NCBI RefSeq assembly: GCF_000764205.1
Contig: NZ_JQDZ01000022.1
Coordinates: forward strand, 86,070-150,069
Direction: 5' to 3'
Length of the DNA: 64,000 bases
DNA from: Thalassotalea sp. ND16A
GTDB lineage: Bacteria; Pseudomonadota; Gammaproteobacteria; Enterobacterales; Alteromonadaceae
This document shows positions 48,970-56,787 of this stretch, piece by piece. Under the pieces are notes generated by a model. The model had not been told where the DNA came from, made no database searches, and saw only the letters and a program-made list of their open reading frames with translations. Numbering within the stretch: position 1 is the stretch's first letter; every line of letters starts with the position of its first letter. Position numbers and translations under genes: made by a program.

Positions 48970-50810
48970 TGCTTTGGATCAAAAAAATACATAAATGGTT
49001 GTCTGTATTCATTGGCATTCAATTTTTACTGTGGCTGTTAAGTGGGGTCTATTTCAATTTAATGGATCACACCAAAGCCAGTGGCCACACCTACCGTAGT
49101 CACGAGCACGCTGTGGTCAACTTTGATTTACAAAAATTTGTCGAGCCTAAATCAGTGCTTACACAACAGAACCCCAGCGTTGTGTTAAGTACAATAGAGT
49201 TATTGGGCAAACCCTATTATTTACTTACCCATAAAAAGGGGCTATATCGCAATTTTATTAACCACTACTCTTTGGTTAACGCCTACAGTGGTGAGACTAC
49301 TGAAATTGACAGTGCTATGGCCAATGCCTTAGCAAGCCAATCCTACTCTGGCCCTGGGGAAATTATTGCGACGACCTTGTTAACCTCAAAGGTTGCCGAT
49401 TTTCCCAAACAATATAACCCGACCTGGCAAATAAATTTCAATGACGAGGTAAATACCAGCGTTTACATTGAAGCCGGATCTGGCCGGGTGGTTGGCCATA
49501 GCGATGATGATAAACGCCTTGCCGATATCGCCTTTATGTTGCATTTTATGGATTATGCCAGTGAGGGCAGTTTTAATAATATTCAAATCATCTTATTTGC
49601 ATTTTTTACTCTGTGGTTATCGTTAACCGGCTTAATATGGACGGTAGATCTTGGTTTTAGAGGCCAATACCAAATTAAGCTGTTTGCCAAACAACGAAAA
49701 GTAAGACTGTTTGATAAGCACCAAAAGAGTATGGGGGATATCACCCTATCGAGTCACAGTAACTTACTCGATGGCTTAATTGAACATGATATTGCCTTAC
49801 CCTCAACCTGTGGTGGTGGAGGTACCTGTGGTCGATGTAAAGTGATGATCAACCCGGTGACTAACACCACGTCGGCGGATCATCAGCACTTTAGTGATAA
49901 AGAATTGCAACAAGGCTATCGTCTGGCTTGTCAGCATTTCAGCAATGATGTTAAGCAGATGACCCTGATTGATGTGACCGAAGCGAAGAAACATGCATTG
50001 CTACTTACCAGCAGTACCTTTGTCAGCCCATACATTAAAGAGCTACGCTTTAAAGTAAAAGGTGGGGCGGCATTATCTTACAAAGCCGGAGCCTTCATGC
50101 GTTTCTTTATTCCTGCCAGTAAAGGCTGTTCAGTGCCAATGCAATTACCGGAAGAATTAAAACCGCATTGGCATCACATTGAAAAACTCGATTATGAGCA
50201 CTTAGCGTGTACGCGCAGCTACTCAATCGCAACCTCTGCAGATACGACCGATGAGTTAGTCTTTACCATTAAAATTCAAAGCGCACCTCATCATAAAGTG
50301 CTGCCCGGGGTTGGCTCTAGTTATTTGTGTAACTTAGCGCCTGGGCAATCGGTTGATGCCATTGGCCCGTTTGAGGAGTTTTTTGCCAGCGAAAACAGCA
50401 ATAAAACTATGGTTTTAGTTGGAGCCGGCTCAGGCATGGCGCCATTGAAATCATTAATTGAAGAGCAAACGGCACTGGCAAGCAAGAATGGCAACCCTGA
50501 GCGGAATATCTATTTCTTTTATGGTGCTCGTAAAGAGTCAGACTTGTTATATGCCGATGAATTTTATCACCTGGCCAATCATAACGACCATTTCCATTAC
50601 TTCCCGACACTTTCCCGTGCTGACGAAAACTGGCTCGGCTCCACTGGCTATGTGCAACAAATGTTAGAGCTTAATTTAGATAGTATAGATAACTTGGAGA
50701 ATATCGAATTTTATTTGTGTGGGCCATCCTTGTTAATGACGGAAACCATTGCCATGTTAACCGCCAAAGGTGTCGCAGACTCCGCCATCACCTTTGATGA
50801 TTTTAATTAA
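48969..50810 (+). CDS. PepSY-TM / 2Fe-2S ferredoxin / FAD-NAD(P)H reductase
   Basis: 613 residues. An N-terminal PepSY-TM part (1-230) has a first helix IHKWLSVFIGIQFLLWLLSG and a last helix near 205-225. A 2Fe-2S domain follows with CGGGGTCGRC (Cys281, 287, 290) and Cys321 in RLACQ. An FNR-type module has the flavin motif RSYS (416-419) and nucleotide motif GAGSGMAP (485-492), ending FYLCGPSLL. The cytoplasmic two-thirds resemble NqrF. It should move electrons from NAD(P)H through FAD and 2Fe-2S toward the membrane, perhaps via its own PepSY part or that on the CusA fusion. The start overlaps the CusA stop (TAATG). Confidence 0.88.
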   Translation: MLWIKKIHKWLSVFIGIQFLLWLLSGVYFNLMDHTKASGHTYRSHEHAVVNFDLQKFVEPKSVLTQQNPSVVLSTIELLGKPYYLLTHKKGLYRNFINHYSLVNAYSGETTEIDSAMANALASQSYSGPGEIIATTLLTSKVADFPKQYNPTWQINFNDEVNTSVYIEAGSGRVVGHSDDDKRLADIAFMLHFMDYASEGSFNNIQIILFAFFTLWLSLTGLIWTVDLGFRGQYQIKLFAKQRKVRLFDKHQKSMGDITLSSHSNLLDGLIEHDIALPSTCGGGGTCGRCKVMINPVTNTTSADHQHFSDKELQQGYRLACQHFSNDVKQMTLIDVTEAKKHALLLTSSTFVSPYIKELRFKVKGGAALSYKAGAFMRFFIPASKGCSVPMQLPEELKPHWHHIEKLDYEHLACTRSYSIATSADTTDELVFTIKIQSAPHHKVLPGVGSSYLCNLAPGQSVDAIGPFEEFFASENSNKTMVLVGAGSGMAPLKSLIEEQTALASKNGNPERNIYFFYGARKESDLLYADEFYHLANHNDHFHYFPTLSRADENWLGSTGYVQQMLELNLDSIDNLENIEFYLCGPSLLMTETIAMLTAKGVADSAITFDDFN

Positions 50811-50814
50811 TACC

Positions 50815-50845
50815 TACCGGTCACCATGTTGAATGGTGACCGGTA
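50815..50845. repeat. 13-bp-stem hairpin related to the MITE termini
   Basis: TACCGGTCACCAT / ATGGTGACCGGTA perfect stem with a GTTGA loop, five bases after the reductase stop. The right arm plus its flank (TTGAATGGTGACCGGTATAT) differs by one base from the complement of the left terminus of the element at 40884. It lacks a T-run but may attenuate readthrough into copC. Confidence 0.7.
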
Positions 50846-50873
50846 TATACCTCAATTTACCAAAGGAATATTT

Positions 50874-51296
50874 ATGAAAAAGACCGTGTTTTTATTTACC
50901 GCAACTATGGTGTTAATGACAGCAAACGTTTTTGCTCACGCAGGACTTAAATCGTCAACACCTAAAGATAATGCGATGTTGATGTCGAGCCCAAAGACCT
51001 TGCAACTGCAATATACCAAAGCGGTGGTTTTAGCCAAAGTTACGATGCAGGATAAACAAGGTACTGAAGTGGATATTGATTTTAAACCGACCACTAAGGC
51101 ATCAAGCAATTACAATATTTCCTTACCGGAATTAGCAAGTGGAAACTATCGGGTAAACTGGATGATTATGGGCAGCGACGCGCATAAAATGACCGGTGAT
51201 TTCAGCTTTTTGGTGCATGGTGCAAACAGTGTAGCAGCTGCCAATATGGCCAAAAAACATGCCGATACGGCTAAATCTGCCAGCCATAATCATTAA
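50874..51296 (+). CDS. copC: CopC-like periplasmic copper-binding protein
   Basis: 140 residues from ATG 50874, selected by AAAGGA and by the signal peptide MKKTVFLFTATMVLMTANVFA. The mature protein starts HAGLKSSTP, with the N-terminal His that binds copper in CopC. A beta-barrel with MGSDAHKMTGDFSFLV completes the domain, and a His-rich tail (SASHNH) follows. It carries copper in the periplasm, usually passing it to CopD, which is encoded 12 bp downstream. Confidence 0.93.
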   Translation: MKKTVFLFTATMVLMTANVFAHAGLKSSTPKDNAMLMSSPKTLQLQYTKAVVLAKVTMQDKQGTEVDIDFKPTTKASSNYNISLPELASGNYRVNWMIMGSDAHKMTGDFSFLVHGANSVAAANMAKKHADTAKSASHNH

Positions 51297-51307
51297 GGGA
51301 GCGTAAT

Positions 51308-52192
51308 ATGGATATGTCGCCATGGGACTTTGCCGTAATAATTTCGAAACTTATGATTTATATCGGTGTGTCCGGAGCCATTGGCGGAATCTTCATGTGT
51401 TGCTTTGCCGCAGAGGATAAATGTTACCGACAAAGTGTTGGTAAATATTGTTTTGCCAGTATTTTCGTGGGATTTTTGGGCGTGATTAGTAACTTTTTCA
51501 GTCAGGTTGGCGCATTTTCAGATAATGGCGTTACCGGCATGTACGATGAATTTTATCTATCTATGTTATGGCAGTCGAATGCCGGTGAGGCGTTAGTCTA
51601 TCGGTGTGTTGGTTTTCTGCTTGCGTCTTACTTGGTTGGTAAAATACTGTGGTCAACGGCTAGATCGAAACTTGATCTCGGGCTTTATTTACTCAGTATC
51701 GGCTGTTTAGCCATATCGTTTAGTCTTATTGGTCATAGCGCGGAATTAACTTTATTCAATCAGTTCTTCATCAGTATCCATGTACTGCTGATTGCCTGGT
51801 GGCTAGGCTCACTTTGGCCGCTTTGGCGAGGCTGCTCCTTGCTACCTTTATCTGTAATAAAGCAAACGATGGAGAAATTTGGCGTCTATGCAAGTTATTC
51901 GGTGTTGCTGTTAATTGCCTGCGGTGCGCTTGTTGGCTATCAATTAGTCGGCTCAGTAACGGCGCTGTTTTTCAGTGTTTACGGGCAAATATTTTTAATC
52001 AAACTCAGTGCGGTCGCCTTGTTGATCGGTTTGGCTGCAGTCCATAAGTTGCAACTGGTGCCAGCGTTAAGAAAAAATAGCAATGGCGCTATGCAGCTGC
52101 AACGTTCAATAAAATACGAGATGTATATCGCCACTGCGGTTTTAACCGCAACGACTTGGCTCACCACTATGGTGGGGCCAAGTCATTCATAG
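51308..52192 (+). CDS. copD: CopD-family copper-resistance membrane protein
   Basis: 294 residues with about eight membrane helices. The C-terminal half (ISIHVLLIAWWLGSLWPLWRG, GYQLVGSVTALFFSVYGQIFLIKLSAVALLIGLAAVHK) is the CopD domain. It is preceded by AGGGAGCG and closely follows copC, the classical pairing. It probably moves copper across the inner membrane or senses it. The N-terminal helices contain several Cys residues (MCCFAAEDKC). Confidence 0.9.
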   Translation: MDMSPWDFAVIISKLMIYIGVSGAIGGIFMCCFAAEDKCYRQSVGKYCFASIFVGFLGVISNFFSQVGAFSDNGVTGMYDEFYLSMLWQSNAGEALVYRCVGFLLASYLVGKILWSTARSKLDLGLYLLSIGCLAISFSLIGHSAELTLFNQFFISIHVLLIAWWLGSLWPLWRGCSLLPLSVIKQTMEKFGVYASYSVLLLIACGALVGYQLVGSVTALFFSVYGQIFLIKLSAVALLIGLAAVHKLQLVPALRKNSNGAMQLQRSIKYEMYIATAVLTATTWLTTMVGPSHS

Positions 52193-52238
52193 CCAGATTT
52201 TCTGGCTAAAAACGTTAATAATAATTAAGAGGAATATG

Positions 52239-52724
52239 ATGGACATCAAAAAATATATCGCCACGACTTTGATGGTAATGTTACCTGTATTGACACCCGC
52301 GCTGATGGCATCAGAACAAGCTGATGATAGCACTTCATCAGCAAACATGTTCAGCGGAACAGATTCAATACCGGCCAAAATTGTGACCCAATTTCATCAG
52401 GCGTTAAAAAGCGGCGATAAAGAATTGGCCCGTTCATTGTTAGCGGACAATGTATTGATTTTTGAAGGGGGAGGGGTAGAGCGCTCGGCAGAGGAATATG
52501 CACATCACCACATGCTTGCCGATATGAAGTATTTAGCGGCAGTTAATTCCACCATGCTTGAACACCACGTACAAATAACCGGCAATAGCGCTATCTCGAT
52601 ATCTCGTTCTAAAACCTCTGGAACTTATAAAGGTAAAGATGTGGATTATGAGGGCATGGAAACTATGGTATTAGCCAAGCATGCCAATGGCTGGAAAATA
52701 GTGCACATTCACTGGTCGAATTAA
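52239..52724 (+). CDS. Secreted NTF2/SnoaL-like protein
   Basis: 161 residues; two adjacent ATGs (52236, 52239) follow AGAGGA. A signal peptide (ending ALMASE) is followed by an NTF2-like cone fold of the DUF4440/SnoaL kind (about 45-160), with IVTQFHQALKSGD, ALLADNV-like VLIFEGGG, HHHML and the terminal GWKIVHIHWS. It is the last gene of the copper operon; homologues are found next to copC/copD. Function not established; the His cluster may bind metal. Confidence 0.8.
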   Translation: MDIKKYIATTLMVMLPVLTPALMASEQADDSTSSANMFSGTDSIPAKIVTQFHQALKSGDKELARSLLADNVLIFEGGGVERSAEEYAHHHMLADMKYLAAVNSTMLEHHVQITGNSAISISRSKTSGTYKGKDVDYEGMETMVLAKHANGWKIVHIHWSN

Positions 52725-52747
52725 CTTGTTAGAGGATAAATTTACTT

Positions 52748-52774
52748 TGCGATGTGTTTGGGTAAAACATCGCA
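52748..52774. terminator. Hairpin between convergent genes
   Basis: TGCGATGT / ACATCGCA 8-bp stem with an 11-nt loop, 23 bases after the NTF2-like gene and before the 3' end of the leftward GntR gene. Confidence 0.5.
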
Positions 52775-52804
52775 CTAGCTAACCTGTATTTGAGCTTAGG
52801 TTGA

Positions 52805-53503
52805 CTATAATTTCACCAATGAAGTTAATTTATACTTATCTGCCGGGTGGTATAACATTGCATAACTGATCGCTTTTCCATCCGAAAAGGTGCTACGAAT
52901 GATTTTTAGGCAAGGCGTACCGCTACTGATATGTAGATGATGCTTTAAAATATTGCTTGGCTCTATCGCCTCAACCGTAACGTGTGCCTCCGATAAAGGT
53001 GCAACTAAGGTTAAATATTGATTCGCGGTTATTTTGGTAAAATCCTGCTCTAAAAATTGCGGCACCAGTTCGGCGTTGACAAAGCGCTCTTCTAACTGAA
53101 TAGGCGTGTCATTTTCATAATGTAAAATCACAATTTTAAATACTTTCGATTCGAACGCGGATAACTCAAAAGCGACTTTATCGTTCGGCACCAGCGTCAT
53201 CTTGCTTAACACCACCATTTTATGGTCATGCCCCCTGGCGATGATTTCATCCGAAATATTTTTTATTTCGAGTAACGAACTTTGCGCCTTAGGCGCTTTT
53301 ATAAACGTACCAACACTCGGCAATCGTTCCAAATACTCAGCATGAACAAGCGAATCCACCGCTTTTCTCGCGGTCATTCGACTAGCCGAAAATAGTTCTG
53401 CCAATTCCATTTCTGAAGGGATTTTATCACCTTCAAGCCATTCTCCAGTTTGAATTTTGGTGAGAATAGCTTCTGCTATTACTTTATATTTCGGTTGAGT
53501 CAT
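52805..53503 (-). CDS. GntR-family regulator, HutC/UTRA subfamily
   Basis: 232 residues. The N-terminal winged helix-turn-helix (KVIAEAILTKIQTGEWLEGDKIPSEMELAELFSASR region, about 6-70, with MTARKAVDSLV) is followed by a UTRA ligand-binding domain (about 90-225; QLEERFVNAELVPQFLEQD, SYAMLYHPADKYKL). UTRA regulators usually sense small metabolites such as sugar phosphates, histidine intermediates or trehalose. It is divergent from the TonB receptor at 53819, its likely target. It interrupts the copper island, so a non-copper ligand is possible. Confidence 0.92.
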   Translation of the reverse strand: MTQPKYKVIAEAILTKIQTGEWLEGDKIPSEMELAELFSASRMTARKAVDSLVHAEYLERLPSVGTFIKAPKAQSSLLEIKNISDEIIARGHDHKMVVLSKMTLVPNDKVAFELSAFESKVFKIVILHYENDTPIQLEERFVNAELVPQFLEQDFTKITANQYLTLVAPLSEAHVTVEAIEPSNILKHHLHISSGTPCLKIIRSTFSDGKAISYAMLYHPADKYKLTSLVKL

Positions 53504-53622
53504 TTTCTTTATTTAGCACCACAACAATATGATTATTCGGCTCATTTGATAAAAATAGCCGTTACTTTAACAGGAAACTATTCAAATAAAACCCGTTAAT
53601 TATCCTTTAATAATTCAGCCCA

Positions 53623-53740
53623 GTATATACCGCAAATCATCTAGAACGAAAGTATTTTATTTAAATGCAATAAACTAGAATAAATAGTCAAGTTACACTT
53701 TGTGAAAGAATTGTAAATTTTTGTTGTATATACCGGTATA
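53623..53740. promoter_or_regulatory. Candidate GntR operators in divergent gap
   Basis: A perfect palindrome TATACCGGTATA (53729-53740) lies about 80 bases before the receptor start. Its left part GTATATACCG recurs at 53623-53632, nearer the GntR gene, and a further TTGTATA occurs at 53744. HutC-type GntR proteins bind short GT-N-TA-N-AC palindromes of this look. The rest of the 315-bp gap is AT-rich with no other feature. Confidence 0.5.
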
Positions 53741-53818
53741 GTGTTGTATAAAATTAACCCAAGGAACAATAACAATAAATAAAAATTCTGGTTAATAAAC
53801 TCATAGAGGAAAACAACA

Positions 53819-56479
53819 ATGAAAATATCTAGTATAAACAAAGCATTATGTATTGCCGGAATTGTTACCATTCCGGCCTTTGCAAGTGCCGAGCAAAATA
53901 TTGACGAAGAAAATGTTGAGCGTATTGAAGTCACTGGTTCTCGCATCAAGCGTGCAGAGATGGAATCGGCCAGTCCGGTAACGGTTATTGATGCCGCAGA
54001 AATTTCGATGTCAGGTATTTCAAATGTAGAAAATTTACTCCAGGAAATGTCTTTTTCTGCCGGTGTTGCCGGTAATGCTACCAATGCCTACTGGACCAGC
54101 GGTGGTTATGGTACTGCGCAAGTGAACTTACGCGGGCTGGGTATCAAACGTACCTTGGTATTATTCAATGGCCGTCGGGTAGTGGGTGGTGGTACCGGGG
54201 CAAACAGCTCGGTCGATTTAAATATGATCCCAACCTCTATGATTGAACGCATTGAGGTGTTAAAAGACGGCGCCTCCGCAATTTACGGTGCAGATGCCGT
54301 TGCCGGTGTGGTTAACATCATAACCAAAAAAGAATTTGACGGTGCTGAATTAAGTGTTAAAGCCGGCATCACCGACGAAGACGATGGTGAAAACCAGGAT
54401 GTCAGCTTAACTTTGGGGGGAAACTTCGACCGTGGTAATGCGGTGCTCAGCCTAAGCTATACCAACACCGAAGCCGTTAGACAGTCGGATCGTGTTGATT
54501 GTCCTAAATTTGGGGATGAAAATGGTGAATTTCATTGTTTTGGCAGCTCAACTACCGTAGGTGGCCGTGCTCTGTTGGCCGATGGTCGGGGCGTTCAATT
54601 CAACCAGGACCCTAATGGCGATGGTGATTTTTTTGAGGATTATGATTCAGAAAAGCATGGTTTCGATTATTTCCCTTACCTGAACGCCGTGAGTCCGATG
54701 GAACGTATTAACATTTCCAGTTTTGTTAATTATGAGCTAAACGACTCCATTAACTTATTTACCGAGGCAATGTATACCAAACGTAAGGGTGAGCAAATTG
54801 TTACGCCGAGACGACTTACAGGTGTACAGGTCGCCGCTGATTTTCTTTACAATCCAACCGGACAAGACTTAGAACTTAATAGCCGTCGTAATGTCGAACT
54901 GGGAGCACCATTCTTTTTCCAGGAAACCGATACGATTCGTATTGTATTGGGATTAGAAGGTGAATTTACTAATGGTTGGTATTGGGATGTAGCGTATAAC
55001 TATGGACGTAACACCGGTACTGATGGTTGGACGTTTGATATCGACCCTGCCGCAGCGGCCCAAACGTTAGATGACAGTATCTGTACTTATGATAACAGTA
55101 ATGGCATTCCATGTGGCGATTGGTTTGGCATTGACGAGTTGAGCCCAGAGGTCATCGATCACGTTAAGTATCGCCGTGAAGGTACTGGTGGTAATGAAAT
55201 GCGCACTTGGACAGTGAATATCGGCGGTGACTTGTTTGATTTACCTGCGGGCACATTGGCATTTGCCGCGGGTGCAGAACGACGTTGGGAAGATGGTTGG
55301 CGCGACCCGGATTCAACCGTGTTACGCAATGGTCAGGAAGATGCCATTAGTGGTAGTTTCGATGTTACCGAAGCCTACGTTGAATTGTCGGTACCGTTAT
55401 TAGCCGATTTACCTTTAGTGCAAAACCTGACGGCTGAAATGGCAGCCAGATATTCTGATTACAGCACAGTGGGCGACGAAACCACCTATAAGCTTGGTAT
55501 TACCTGGCAAGTTTATGATGGCTTAATGATCCGCGGTGTGAAATCAACGGCATTTCGTGCCCCGGTAATTACCGAGTTATTTGGTGGTACCAATGGTGAA
55601 AATTTACGAACGATTGATCCATGTGAAAATGCATCCGGTACGATTGCGGCAAATTGTTTAGCCGATGGTGTGCCGGCTGACTTTCTTCAAGATGGCACAA
55701 CGGTGTTAACGAACGTTGGTGGTAACCCTGAGTTAGGCGCCGAGTCTGCCGATACTACAACGGTAGGTATTGTATGGGAGCCGCAGTTGGTAGAAGGCTT
55801 ATCCACCACACTCGATTATTTCAATATCGAAATTGAAGACTCGATTACCTCGGTTAATGGCTCAGACTCTTTGAAATTGTGTTACGAAGACCCAGCTGGA
55901 AATGCGGATTTTTGTGATACCTTTACCCGTCATCCGGTAACCAGGCAAATTAATGAATTAAATCAACGACCGGTAAATGCGGCCGTTGAGAAAGTCAGTG
56001 GTGTTGATTTTAATATTGTTTATAAATTTGATATGTTTGGCTTGAGTGCGAAAACAAACCTGGATATAACAAGATTACTGGATCATGAAAGCAAACCTTT
56101 TGCCGGACAACCGACCATAGATAAAGTGGGTTTTATTACCGAAGATCAAGGTAGCTATACTGAGTGGCGCAGTAATTTTAATGTGACTTTAGCGGCTGAC
56201 GATTGGTCTGCAACTTATTCGTTACGTTATATCGGCGAAGCCGATGATGTTAATGGTGGTGATTTTGACCCGCAAGGTAAATCGGTAGATGCAATTTTCT
56301 ATTCAGATATACAAGCCGGCTACCAAGTTAACGATGCACTACATTTATCGGCTGGTATCGATAACTTATTTGATGAAGCTGCGCCATATCTTACTTCCTG
56401 GAACGATGCTAATACGGATGTAATGACCTATGATTTACTCGGTCGACGTGGGTTTGTGAAAGCAACTTACCGTTTTTAG
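53819..56479 (+). CDS. TonB-dependent receptor
   Basis: 886 residues. A signal peptide (ending PAFASAE), a TonB-box-like ERIEVTGSRIK, a plug with RTLVLFNGRRVV and IERIEVLKDGASAIYGADAVAGVVNIITKK (the classic plug signature), and a large barrel ending YRF. This is a different receptor branch from those at 1-5764 (the iron-complex/CirA-like plug form widespread in Alteromonadales). Divergent from a GntR/UTRA regulator. Substrate unknown: a peptide, amino acid or sugar is as likely as metal. Confidence 0.95.
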   Translation: MKISSINKALCIAGIVTIPAFASAEQNIDEENVERIEVTGSRIKRAEMESASPVTVIDAAEISMSGISNVENLLQEMSFSAGVAGNATNAYWTSGGYGTAQVNLRGLGIKRTLVLFNGRRVVGGGTGANSSVDLNMIPTSMIERIEVLKDGASAIYGADAVAGVVNIITKKEFDGAELSVKAGITDEDDGENQDVSLTLGGNFDRGNAVLSLSYTNTEAVRQSDRVDCPKFGDENGEFHCFGSSTTVGGRALLADGRGVQFNQDPNGDGDFFEDYDSEKHGFDYFPYLNAVSPMERINISSFVNYELNDSINLFTEAMYTKRKGEQIVTPRRLTGVQVAADFLYNPTGQDLELNSRRNVELGAPFFFQETDTIRIVLGLEGEFTNGWYWDVAYNYGRNTGTDGWTFDIDPAAAAQTLDDSICTYDNSNGIPCGDWFGIDELSPEVIDHVKYRREGTGGNEMRTWTVNIGGDLFDLPAGTLAFAAGAERRWEDGWRDPDSTVLRNGQEDAISGSFDVTEAYVELSVPLLADLPLVQNLTAEMAARYSDYSTVGDETTYKLGITWQVYDGLMIRGVKSTAFRAPVITELFGGTNGENLRTIDPCENASGTIAANCLADGVPADFLQDGTTVLTNVGGNPELGAESADTTTVGIVWEPQLVEGLSTTLDYFNIEIEDSITSVNGSDSLKLCYEDPAGNADFCDTFTRHPVTRQINELNQRPVNAAVEKVSGVDFNIVYKFDMFGLSAKTNLDITRLLDHESKPFAGQPTIDKVGFITEDQGSYTEWRSNFNVTLAADDWSATYSLRYIGEADDVNGGDFDPQGKSVDAIFYSDIQAGYQVNDALHLSAGIDNLFDEAAPYLTSWNDANTDVMTYDLLGRRGFVKATYRF

Positions 56480-56502
56480 TTACTAAACTGTATTAGTAGT
56501 TC

Positions 56503-56537
56503 AAAGCTTGCCATTCTGTCGATGGCAAGCTTTTTTT
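56503..56537 (+). terminator. Rho-independent terminator after TonB receptor
   Basis: AAAGCTTGCCAT / ATGGCAAGCTTT 12-bp stem with a 7-nt loop followed by a run of T. Confidence 0.95.
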
Positions 56538-56560
56538 ATGTTGGAAACAATTTAAAAGTA

Positions 56561-56591
56561 TTGACTTGTGTGTAACACACAGGTTTAAAGT
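56561..56591 (+). promoter_or_regulatory. MerR-type (CueR-like) promoter for the copper ATPase
   Basis: -35 TTGACT and -10 TAAAGT are separated by 19 bp instead of 17. The spacer contains the perfect dyad TGTGTGT-A-ACACACA (56567-56581). This elongated spacer with internal dyad is the architecture of promoters activated by MerR-family metal sensors such as CueR. The regulator gene is not in the window. Transcription would start about 56600 and include the small ORF at 56674 and copA. Confidence 0.75.
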
Positions 56592-56673
56592 ATGTAATAG
56601 ACTAATACTAAGTAATAAATAATTTATACTTTAATGTAGCTGCTAAGTACGTTTAGATTTAAGAGCAAAGCTG

Positions 56674-56787
56674 ATGAAAGTAAGATTAAAACTGCAACAA
56701 GCAATTATTGACTGGCAGAGCAAACCAGATAAACCACCAACGGGTCATATGATTTGTCATTTGATTGAAGGAGACGATAATGAGTAA
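56674..56787 (+). CDS. 37-residue leader-like ORF overlapping copA
   Basis: ATG-started ORF ending [14 protein letters not shown], whose stop (56785-56787) overlaps the copA start by 8 bases. It lies wholly between the MerR-type promoter and copA, so it would be cotranscribed and could couple translation. The HMICH segment could bind metal. No family recognised; ribosome-binding site weak. Confidence 0.4.
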   Translation: MKVRLKLQQAIIDWQSKPDKPPTGHMICHLIEGDDNE

